From assembly GCA_905221605.1 (NCBI GenBank), contig CAJNDS010002465.1, forward strand, positions 177,501 through 239,500: 62,000 nucleotides of DNA, in the 5' to 3' direction. Position 1 is the stretch's first letter. Every line of letters starts with the position of its first letter. Below the pieces are notes generated by a model that made no database searches, had not been told where the DNA came from, and saw nothing but the letters and a program-made list of their open reading frames with translations. Source of the DNA: Symbiodinium natans (taxonomy: Eukaryota; Sar; Dinophyceae; Suessiales; Symbiodiniaceae). The translations under genes were made by a program, and so were the position numbers. Below are positions 48,284 to 57,844 of this stretch, piece by piece.

Positions 48284-49678
48284 CTATGAGTGTGCCGTAA
48301 TTACAGGGCTCGGATATGTGGCCGTTATTGAGCTGACACCTTGCAACAAACGCGCCACTTCCAAGTGGCCCTTGCGAGCTGCGATGAGAAGTGGCGTGGC
48401 TCCATCTGCCCTGGCCAGGTCCTTGTCCGCACCAAACTCTAACAACAAACGTGCCACTTCCAAGTGGCCGTTCTGGGCTGCGAAGGAAAGTGGCGTGGCT
48501 CCATCTGCTTTGGCCAGGTCCTTGTCCGCACCAAACTCCAACAACAAATGCGTCACTTCCAAGTGGCCTTTGGAAGCTGCAAAGAGTAGTGGCGTGGTTC
48601 CACTTGTTTTGGCCAGGTCCTTGTCCGCACCAAACTCCAACAACAAACGCGCCACTTCCAAGTGGCCCTTCTGAGCGGCGAAGAAAAGTGGCGTGGTTCC
48701 ATTTGCTTCGGCCAGGTCCTTGTCCGCACCAAACTCTAACAACAAACGTGCCACTTCCAAGTGGCCGTTCTGGGCTGCGAAGGAAAGTGGCGTGGCTCCA
48801 TCTGCTTTGGCCAGGTCCTTGTCCGCACCAAACTCCAACAACAAATGCGTCACTTCCAAGTGGCCTTTGGAAGCTGCAAAGAGTAGTGGCGTGGTTCCAC
48901 TTGCTTTGCCCAGGTCCTTGTCCGCACCAAACTCCAACAACAAACGCGCCACTTCCAAGTGGCCCTTCTGAGCGGCGAAGAAAAGTGGCGTGGTTCCATT
49001 TGCTTCGGCCAGGTCCTTGTCCGCACCAAACTCTAACAACAAACGTGCCACTTCCAAGTGGCCGTTGTGAGCTGCAATTAGAAGTGGCGTGGCTCCATCT
49101 GCCCTGGCCAGGTCCTTGTCTGCACCAAACTGCAATAGCAATCCTGCCACTTCCAAGCGCCCGTGATGAGCTGCGATAAACAAAGGCGTGGCTCCACGGT
49201 CATCTGTTTGGTCGATTCCTGCACCTGATTCGAGCAGCAACCCTGTGGCGACTTTCCTGCCAGACCTAGCTGCAACATGTAACGCTGTGATGTTGTGTTC
49301 TGCCGATAAGTTTGGATCTTGGGGTCGCTGCAAAATTGACTCGAGCTCTGTTGTCTCGCCTGCTTCCACTGCATGGAACAGCCTCTTAATATGATCGCGA
49401 GAGGTCTCGGCAAATCCCAAAATTAACAGGTGCAAAAGGCAAGGTGCTTCCAGAACCGCCTCGTCGGGCAAAATCTGCCCGTCTTCCTCCACGAGCCGTT
49501 GTCGAAACCGAGGATGTCCACAGAGACTTTGGAGATAGAGCTTTAGGGCACGCACGTGGCCCACAGCAGTGTCGCCAGTAACGCTCAGCAACTCCTCCGG
49601 CTCCAAGCAAGCCACCTCTCGGCCAGTAGCCATCATCTGAACCCTTAACATTGCTGCGACACTGAAGCGGGATGTCAC
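48284..49678 (-). CDS. Ubiquitin-like/ankyrin-repeat protein, single exon
   Basis: 464 codons, ATG to TAG. Residues 1-95 (LRVQMMATGREVACLEPEEL...) resemble the ubiquitin-like N-terminal region common in dinoflagellate ankyrin proteins. From about residue 125 there are ten or so 33-residue ankyrin repeats with the TPLxxAAxxGHLEVARLLLE core. Three repeats (99 aa, 297 bp) are duplicated almost exactly as a higher-order unit. The last repeat is cut short (RLLQGVSS). Such proteins are generic protein-binding scaffolds; no partner can be inferred. No intron and no telomeric unit inside. Another ATG 10 codons downstream (start LRVQMMATG) is an alternative start. Confidence 0.88.
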   Translation of the reverse strand: MTSRFSVAAMLRVQMMATGREVACLEPEELLSVTGDTAVGHVRALKLYLQSLCGHPRFRQRLVEEDGQILPDEAVLEAPCLLHLLILGFAETSRDHIKRLFHAVEAGETTELESILQRPQDPNLSAEHNITALHVAARSGRKVATGLLLESGAGIDQTDDRGATPLFIAAHHGRLEVAGLLLQFGADKDLARADGATPLLIAAHNGHLEVARLLLEFGADKDLAEANGTTPLFFAAQKGHLEVARLLLEFGADKDLGKASGTTPLLFAASKGHLEVTHLLLEFGADKDLAKADGATPLSFAAQNGHLEVARLLLEFGADKDLAEANGTTPLFFAAQKGHLEVARLLLEFGADKDLAKTSGTTPLLFAASKGHLEVTHLLLEFGADKDLAKADGATPLSFAAQNGHLEVARLLLEFGADKDLARADGATPLLIAARKGHLEVARLLQGVSSITATYPSPVITAHS

Positions 49679-49939
49679 TCGTGGGGCTGAATCGAGAGAT
49701 CAGAAATGCGCACCTTTTGTGGCTGACTTGAAGGATACATGTTTAGGGTCATGTTGTATAAGGCTACCCTAAGAAAGTTTCACACGCAACCCGAACCCGA
49801 GGCCCGCCCCTGAACCCTAAACCTTAGGCCCTGAACCCTATAACCCTAGGCCCTGAACCCTAAACCCTGGGCCCTGAACCCTAAACCCTAGGCCCCTAAA
49901 CCCTAGGCCCTGAAGGCCCTGAACCTTCAACCTTCAACC

Positions 49940-50575
49940 GTAGTCACTAAGGGAACCCTTGACCTTGCCCAATGTGTTCTTATGACCTTGCCCAATGCTA
50001 ATGTTCTTATGACCTTGCCGAATGCTGTTCTTCGATTTTCTATGACCTTGCCCAATGTCTTTTATGACCTTGCCCGGTGATTTTTGCTTTGTTATGACCT
50101 TGCCCATTGTTCTTATGGCCTTGCCGAATGTTGTTCTTCTTCTTCTTTTCTATGACCTTGCCCGTTGTTTTTTCTATGACCTTGCCCCAATCTTTTTATT
50201 GACCCTGTCCATGCTCATAAAAAGGTTGGGCAAGGTCAGAATGGTTTAGGGTTTACGGGTTTACGGGTTTAGCGTTTAGGGCCAGCATTGGGCAATGTCA
50301 TGGCTCAGCCGGCGGGCCTTGCCCAATGATGTTATGACCTTAGTTGCTGAGTTCAGAAGCCCCAAAACAGGGCACACTTTTAGTTTTGTAGAGATTATAG
50401 TCAAAAAGTGTAAAGTGTACTCACTCAGCTACTAACTGACCTTGGCCAATAATTTTAAGACCTTGCCCAAGTATTTGGTGACCATGCCCAATTTGTAACT
50501 ATGACCTTGCCCAATGACTTTACGACGTTTCATGACCTTGCAAAGAATTAATGACCTTGCCCAATGGTTCAGTAA
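49940..50575. repeat. Minisatellite, ATGACCTTGCCCAATG unit
   Basis: Irregular units of 17-35 bases built on TATGACCTTGCCCAATG, from about 49945 to 50565, interrupted by one TTTAGGG patch (50243-50280) and by the family E element at 50339-50436. Confidence 0.93.
50339..50436. mobile_element. Family E element, copy 2 (98 bp), inside the minisatellite
   Basis: Ends CTTAGTTGCTGAGT and ACTCAGCTACTAAC, flanked by TGAC on both sides (50335-50338, 50437-50440). Removing the element and one TGAC restores the host unit TATGACCTTGGCCAAT. Confidence 0.93.
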
Positions 50576-50579
50576 CGTA

Positions 50580-50612
50580 TATACATATATACATATATAT
50601 ATATATGTTATG
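50580..50612. repeat. ATATAC microsatellite
   Basis: Short TATACATATA repeats. Confidence 0.9.
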
Positions 50613-50889
50613 ACATAGAGGTTTAGGGTTTAGGGTTTAGGAACCCTAAACCCTACACCCTAAACTCTAAAAGGGGACCCCTTGTATACCCCTTATATGC
50701 CCTATACAACCTAAGGGCTCATACATCAGCACCCTTTTAAGAGGGAAAGGGACCATAACAAGGCCCATGAAACGACACTTAGAAACTTTTGAATATCTTA
50801 ATATGGGATTCTCTGGGTGGGTGGCTACTCCTGACAAGCTGCTAAACTAATGAATGCTTGGACTTGAGATGCTGAACTCTGGACCGTAA

Positions 50890-51335
50890 ACCCTAAACCC
50901 TAAGCCCTAAGCCCTAAACCCTAAGCCCTAAACCCTAAACCCTAAAAACTAAACCCTAAACCCTAAACCCTAAACCCCCTTCCGGATCCTGTTGCGGCCC
51001 GTCTGGGCGAACTTGCTGCCTGAGCTTGGAGTTCAGGGCTTAGGGGTTTAGGGTTGGGGGGCCCCTAAACCCTAAACCCTAAACCCTAAACCCTAAACCC
51101 TAAACCCTAAACCCTAAACCCGAAATAGGGCAGGGTTCAGGGTTGGATTTTCAGGCGTTCGAGGAGTCTGGAGCGACCTGCATCCCCGGTTACCTACAGT
51201 CAGGGGCGAGTTCTGCCCTATAAGCACCATAGGCGTTTCGCAACCCTAAACCCTAAACCCTAAACCCTAAACCCTAAACCCTAAACCCTAAACCCTAAAC
51301 CCTAAACCCTAAACCCTAAACCCTAAACCCAAAGG
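50890..51335. repeat. CCCTAAA tracts
   Basis: 50890-50980, 51062-51125 and 51242-51330. The island at 50980-51035 has a minus frame LNSKLRQQVRPDGPQQDPE. Confidence 0.9.
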
Positions 51336-51502
51336 GGCACGCCCGAATATTCCCCAACAACTTTAGGTCTCAGATTCTTTGGTGTACTCCTTTTGGGGGG
51401 AGGACTTGGCTCGTAAGGTTTGGTAAGGTTACAGCAACGAACCGCAGAGAGGTCCCCTTAAACTATATCATGTCCTGGGGTAGCAAGGCGGTTTATGGTT
51501 GT

Positions 51503-51725
51503 GGTTTAGGGTTTAGGGTTTAGGGTTTAGGGTTTAGGGTTTAGGGTTTAGGGTTTAGGGTTTAGGGTTTAGGGTTTAGGGTTTAGGGTTTAGGGTTTAG
51601 GGTTTAGGGTTTAGGGTTTAGGGTTTAGGGTTTAGGGTTTAGGGTTTAGGGTTTAGGGTTTAGGGTTTAGGGTTTAGGGTTTAGGGTTTAGGGTTTAGGG
51701 TTTAGGGTTTAGGGTTTAGGGTTTA
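51503..51725. repeat. Longest perfect TTTAGGG tract (about 31 units)
   Basis: Unbroken TTTAGGG over about 220 bases, ending TTTAGCG. Confidence 0.96.
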
Positions 51726-51729
51726 GCGA

Positions 51730-54115
51730 AACCTAAGCCTCAAAAACCTGAAAAGGCCAACTTAACCCTGCAATTCTAAGGCCCAGCCCCTTTGCAGCCT
51801 ACAAACCTTGTAAACCTGACAAGCCCGAAAAGCCCTAAAATCTATAAACCCTACGAACAACATAAGAACTATATCAAGCCTATGAAGCCCAAATGTCCTG
51901 AACCCCCGAAACCCCAAACCCTAAAAGCCTAGCCCCAAAACCCAAACCCCAAGCCCAAAACCCAAAAACTAAACCCCAAACCTAGACCCCAAACCCTGAA
52001 CCCCAAACCCTAAACCCAAAACCCCAAACCCTAAACCTCAGCCATAAGCCCTAAGCCTAAACCCTAAACCCTAAACCCCAAAGGAACAGAGCCGGCGCAA
52101 TGCGACCGCGCAGCGGGCAACGGAGTGGCGGACCGAACTCGGGGCCTGCAGAAGGATTTAGGGTTTAGGGTTTAGGGTTCAGGCTTTAGGGTTTAGGGTT
52201 CAGGGTTTAGGTTTTAGGGCAAGGGTTTAGGGTTATTAGGGTTTAGGGGTAGCGTTTATAATTACACGGGTTTATAGTAGGGTTTAGTCAGGGACTAGGG
52301 ATATAAGGAAGTATGGTCCTGTCGTTGCAAATGCCCCGAGACCCCTAAAACACAATAGTATAGACTTCATGAAACCCTATCTTAAACGCTACGGTAAGCA
52401 CCAAAAAACCATAAACCCTAAACCCTAAACCCCAAAAAAGTTGGAACATCCCCCCCATACTAAAGGGTATCCCAGCTGAAATCATCCTTAAACCATGTTC
52501 CAACTTTCTGGAGCTTACTGTAAACCCTGAAACCCTAAACTCAAAACCCTAAACCCTCAGCCCTAGCCCTGAAACCCTAGCCCTAAACCCTAAACCCCAA
52601 AAAAGAAACAGCCCAGCTGCCACCGACGTGCGCGAGGTAGAGCGCTCTCCCGTACCCGAACCGCTGCCGCTGCCGGCACTTTCCTTGGGCTTGCTCGGAT
52701 TTAGGGGTTCAGGGTCCCTAAACCCTCCTAAATAGGGTTTAGAGTTAGGGTTTAGGGTTTAGGGTTTCTGCTTCGGGGTAGTGCTTAGGGGAGTAGGGCT
52801 CTCACGTGCTAGGTTACACCGTGTGACTCACACATCATGACCCACACCACATGGCCCACACCACATGACCCACATGACCTACAAACCCTAAACCCTACAC
52901 CCTAGACCCTAACCTTAAATTGATTAAACCCGCAACCCTAAACCCTAAACCCTAAACCCGAAGCATAGTGCAGAAAATCCCTAAATCCCTTGGGCACAAG
53001 CTACTCCAGCTATCTACAGCTGAGTGGCGCTGATGCGCGAGGCCTGTCACGATGCCAAGAATTCGGGTCTGGATTGTAGGGGTTTAGGGTTTAGGGTTTG
53101 GGGTTTGGGGTTTTGGGTTTGGGGGTGACACTTGAACCGCAAGACCTAAACAGTAAACCCTAATTAAACCGAAACAGTAAACTCTAGGCCAAGTACCCCC
53201 CCCCCCCCCCGCCGCCCACCCCTAAGTCTAAACCATGAAAGCGTAACCCTAAAACCCTAAATCCCTTGACCCCTTCTAAGCTCTGAACCCCAAGCCCCAA
53301 GCACTGCCCCAAAATTAGGATGCAGGATCCGGGCGTAGGTTTTAGGGCTTACGGTTTGGGAGATAAAGGCTTTCAGTTTGTAGGATTTCAGGGCTCAGGG
53401 GCCTATTGCTTTGCGTCTCTGGGGAATCGGGTTTAGGGCTTAGGGTTTGGGAGATTAGGGTCTATACAGGGTTTCCTGCAAAGTGAGGAGCTTATGAGGT
53501 TTAGGGGTTTTAGGGTTTGGGGTCCAGGGTGGTTTAGGGTGACATCCTCGAAAATGCTCGCCTGCAGACAGAAAGCAGCGCGAACACCCTAAACCCGAAA
53601 CCCTAAACCCTAAACCCGAAACCCTAAACCCTAAACCCTAAACCTCAACCCCCAAGCCGACCGAACCGAAGCCAAGCCTCATAATGAACCATATAACCCG
53701 AAACCCCCAAATCCTAACTCAATCCTTAAAAACCAAACCCTAAATGCCATAATTACATCTGCAGACTGCAACCCCTGAAGCCTATACACTAAAGCCTAAC
53801 ACTAGACCCTGCAACCTCTAGACCGTACACTCCACAAATACTTGGAAGCCAAGTAGCGATATCATGATAAGGATACCCTGTTTGGTGTTGGCCACTTTTG
53901 AAACTGAACGCATCAACCAACAAGGGCAAAGAGGAACGACCCGGCTAGCAAGAAGAGATCCCTAAACCCTCTCAACCCTAAACCCTATTATCCCTAAACC
54001 CTAAACCCTAAACTCTAAGCCCTAAACCCTAAACCCGAAACCCTAAACCCTAAACCCTAAGCCCTAAACCCTGAAACCCTGAACCCTAAACCGCAAGGAT
54101 CACACCTAGGCTTAC
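51730..54115. other. Degenerate CCCTAAA-rich mosaic with small islands
   Basis: Mostly decayed telomeric sequence. Islands open on the minus strand: 52085-52150 (APSSVRHSVARCAVALRRL), 52605-52705 (SKPKESAGSGSGSGTGERS), 52985-53080 (TRILGIVTGLAHQRHSAVD). 53850-53955 is a diverged family C element. Poly-C 53196-53210. Confidence 0.45.
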
Positions 54116-54160
54116 CACAGCCTGCTGCTTCTTCCGGCGGCGCCGGAAGCAGGCGAAGAC
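54116..54160 (-). CDS. Unassigned exon
   Basis: Reads VFACFRRRRKKQQAV, a short hydrophobic then strongly basic stretch, between ATGAG and a GTAAGC donor. Flanked by CCCTAAA on the left. Confidence 0.5.
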
Positions 54161-54849
54161 CTCATGCCCCCCCGGATATTTAGGATTTAGGATTTATGAA
54201 TCCCTGAACGCTAAACCCTAAACCCTCAAGCCTAAACCCAGAACCCTGAACCCTAAACCCTAAACCCCAAACCCTAAACCCTAAACCCAAAACCCTAACT
54301 CTGTGTGGGGATCTAACGAGGTGTATGGCCTGTATGGCGCTTTCCTCTACCGAGTTGGACTATGAAGACCCACTTGTGCCCTAGACACTGTGAGGTTTAG
54401 GCTTTAGGGTGTAGGGCACCTAACCCTACACCTTAAGCCCTAGACCCCAAACCCCCAAACCCTAAACCGCTAAACCCTAAACTGCCAACACCCTAAACCC
54501 CCAAACCCTAGACCCTAGACCCTAAACCCTAAACCCCAAACCCTAAACCCTACACCCCCAAACCCCTAAACCCCCAAACCCTAAACCTCAGCCATAAGTC
54601 CTAAGCCTAAACCCTAAACCCTAAACCCTAAACCCTAAACCCTAAACGCAACTTCGATATGACTCAGGTCGGCGCCACGGCGAACGCCAGCGCAACTGCG
54701 GGTGCGGCGCTGACCTCATCGTTATAGGCTTCTTAAGGGGTTTAGGGTTTAGGGTTTAGGGTTTAGGGTTTAGGGTCTAGGGTTTAGGGTCATCAGGGGG
54801 GTTTAGAGGGAAGGGAGCATGAACCCGGATTAAACCCTCTCTAGCCTTA

Positions 54850-55095
54850 TAGGTTTATGCCATATATTAACTTTTTGGTGCATTTAAACCTCCGTTGTTG
54901 AGCACTTTTTGGTGCAATCGGCACCGTTCTTGAGCCTTGTTTGGTGCGTGGGGCAACGTTCTTGAACCATTTTTGGTTTGTCAGGGCCTCAGGGCCTCTG
55001 TTTAGGGTTTCAGAACCTCAGGGCCTGGTGTTTAGGGTTTCAGGGCTCAAGAACACCGTTCTTGACCAATTTTTGGTGTGTCGCGTTGTTGGGTG
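54850..55095. repeat. Degenerate tandem repeat, GTTCTTGA..TTTTTGGTG unit
   Basis: TTCTTGAGCC/ACCATTTTTGGTG and CAGGGCCT units repeat with embedded TTTAGGG. Confidence 0.75.
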
Positions 55096-55879
55096 AACTT
55101 TATATGTTCTTAATGTTATGGGATTCTTTGGGTGGGTGAACCCCCTAATGACTAGCGAAAGCTAGAACAGTGACCCTCTAGACCCTAAACCCTAAACCCT
55201 GAACCCTAAACCCTAAACCCTAGCCCTAAACCCTAAACCCTAAACGCTAAGAGCCAAGACACGCCGCAGGAGGGCCAGGTCAAAGTGAAGAGGGTGCCGT
55301 CCTGTCGAGGGACTCTACTTCGGAGGGTTTGGGGCTTGGGGTTTAGGGTCTAGGGTTTAGGGTCTCCGGTTTCGGGTTTAGGGTAAGTAGGGACGAAGTA
55401 GGGTACAGGTCGTAAGTACGGACCCTGGTTGGACGTATCCTCTACTTCATGACCCCACAAAACCAACTTACACCCGAAACTCTGCACCCTAAAAAAAATA
55501 AATTCTAACCCCTAAGCCCTAAGCCCTAAACCCTAAACCCTGAACCCTTAAGCCAATCAAGCCCGGAGGTTTCACCTGCAACCTCCCAGACTGTAGATTC
55601 TAGATATTGCAAAATGTCCCCAGGGGTAGAGGGTTTAGGGTTTAGGTGGGGCGGGGGGGGGGGGGGGGGGACCCTAAACCTAAGCCCTCTAAACATTATA
55701 CCCTAAACCCCTAAACCCCCCCAAACCCACAAACAAGTTGAGGAAGCTTCGGCTTCGGGTGTGTGGGGAGAGGGTTCCTACAACCTCTAGCATTGGAGGG
55801 TAGCTATAGGGTTTAGGGTTTAGGGTTTAGGGTTTAGGCCCTGCTAGGGGTTTAGGGTTGCGCCAGGGCTTCGGGCTTC

Positions 55880-56105
55880 GGGCCTCTAAGGGTGGCTATA
55901 TGGCCCCTTGTTATTAGGGCCCTTTTCCTTCTTTAAAGGGATCTGAAGTGTGAGGGCTTGGGCTTTTCTAGGCTAGACAAGGGGTATATGAAGCAGGGTG
56001 CCCAAAAGGACACCCAACATATGCACTCATCCATAACAGCAATATGAAACCCCAAGGGCTCCCAACTTAAGGGCCCGTACGAAGGGACCATGTAACTGCC
56101 TTGAG
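55880..56105. repeat. Mid-repetitive element (GGGCCCTTGG / GTATATGAAG family)
   Basis: Shares CTTTAAAGGGATCTGAAGT and GGGTATATGAAG with 24350, 25815 and 41215 segments. Confidence 0.6.
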
Positions 56106-56494
56106 AGAGTCTTCAAACTATGGCTCCCTCCGAAGCCCTAAACCCCTGTAGGTACTAAACCTAACCTTACACCTCGAAATCCCAAACCCCCCACGCTCCT
56201 AAACCCTAAGCCGCCGACCCTAAACCCAAAGCCTCTCATAAAGCAAAAAATCATTGGAAGTAATGGAAGGGTCAGAATCATTACACATGGTATTCCCTTG
56301 TGGTGCCCTATGTAAGTATACTATGACGACCCCCAGTTTGGTATTCTCACGATTAAGGCACCTCTATGACGTGCTTTGAAGGGAACCCCGAAATTACGAA
56401 CAGCGCCCTCATGAGAAACCCATGAAGGCCCGAATATCGGAAACCCTAAACCCTAAACCCTAAACCCTAAACCCTAAACCCTAAACCCGAATTT

Positions 56495-56582
56495 TGGAGA
56501 CCACCATATGATCCAAGGCACCATAAAGGAGAAGATGGGTGTGCCCATGACCAGGCGCATCGTCTCACCTTGGGCAGCTCGT
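56495..56582 (-). CDS. Unassigned exon with membrane segment
   Basis: Open minus frame MRLVMGTPIFSFMVPWIIWW after acceptor CCAAG. Flanked by CCCTAAA (56440-56487) and TTTAGGG (56605-56660). Donor not placed. Confidence 0.45.
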
Positions 56583-56604
56583 GGGTTACTTTGAGGTATC
56601 AGAG

Positions 56605-56800
56605 GTTTGGGGTTTAGGGTTTAGGGTTTAGGGTTTAGGGCTAGGGTTTAGGGTTTAGGCTTCAGGGTTCGGGGTTTAGGGTTTAGGGTTTAGGGTTTGG
56701 GGTTTGGGGTTTGGGGTTTGGGGTTTGGGGTTTGGGGTTTGGGGTTTGGGGTTTGGGATTTGGGATTTGGGGTTTGGGGTTTGGGATTTGGGGTTTGGGC
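56605..56800. repeat. TTTAGGG tract homogenised to TTTGGGG
   Basis: 56605-56695 TTTAGGG-rich, then about 14 TTTGGGG/TTTGGGA units. Confidence 0.93.
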
Positions 56801-57447
56801 CTTTGTGTGGCTCAGGGTTTAGGGGTGGAGGGTCTGCTTGGGGGTTCACGGGTAACAAATGAAAATCATGGGTTTCCCTGCTAACCCCCCTCTATACTAC
56901 CCCCTCCGCTTAAGTCTTAAGTAGGCTTGACATGGCCTTAGTTATGGGTGCAAGCTGGGGGGGAGGGGGGGGGGGCCCTAAACCCTAAACCCGAAACCCG
57001 AAACCGGGGGGGGGGGGGGGTAGTAGGGGAACCCATGAAAAAACGCAGGGTACGATGTACCTTCATTGAGGTTTTGCATGCAGCTGCTCTCCAACGTGCC
57101 TAGGCACCTTCGACTGTAACTAGAGCCTAAGATGTGTAAAAACAGTTTTATGGCTTAGGGTTTAGGGCTAGGGTTTAGGGTTTAGGGTTTAGGGTGTAGG
57201 GTTCAGGGTTTAGAGTTTAAGGCTTTGGCGTTAAGGGTATGAGAAGCTGCCTACCGCATGTATGCCATCATTTTCAGCGGTGTTGATGCTCGGCACTGTA
57301 CCCCTAAACCCTAAGCCCTAAACCCTAAAGCCGCCTCAAGTGCAGCGATTCTGACTTGGGGAGTTGGGGGACCCACTTTGGAGTAGAACCTGGAAAAAAA
57401 AGTATATACTTTGTAGGGTTTAGGGTTTAGGGGTTGGGCTACTTAGG

Positions 57448-57650
57448 GTTTAGGGAACCCAGAACCAAAAACAAGTGTTAAAGGTACTATACTCCTCTTA
57501 GAACCTAAATAAACACAATCTTTTTAATATCCTCTTGGGTTTTATATAAACAAAAATGAAAACTAATTCCCAAGGGGGATATAGGGTATAGGTAGCTAGA
57601 AAAGGAGCCCAGAACCAAAACAAAATGTTAAAGTATAGTACTCCAAAACC
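57448..57650. repeat. Duplicated AACCCAGAACCAAAA segment
   Basis: GGGAACCCAGAACCAAAAAC...GTACTATACTCC and GGAGCCCAGAACCAAAACA...AGTATAGTACTCC, 150 bases apart; distant relatives of the family C interior. Confidence 0.5.
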
Positions 57651-57844
57651 CAGGGGATTGAGGGTTTCGGTTCAGCGTACCCTATTTCCTGAACCCTGAG
57701 CCGTTCCAACACGCCCATCGCAACCCTCAAAACTACGACCACCAAACTTGCAAACCCGCCCCTGCAAAACTTCCCCAAAAAAACTACAAAAGCCATTCAG
57801 GCTCCAAGCCCGGAGCCCGAAGCCCTAAACCCGGAACTCTGAAC

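Noticed and set aside
16195-57796. Many short ORFs ending in LNPKP, KPQTLNPKP or GFRV
   Set aside because: These are translations of CCCTAAA or TTTAGGG repeats.
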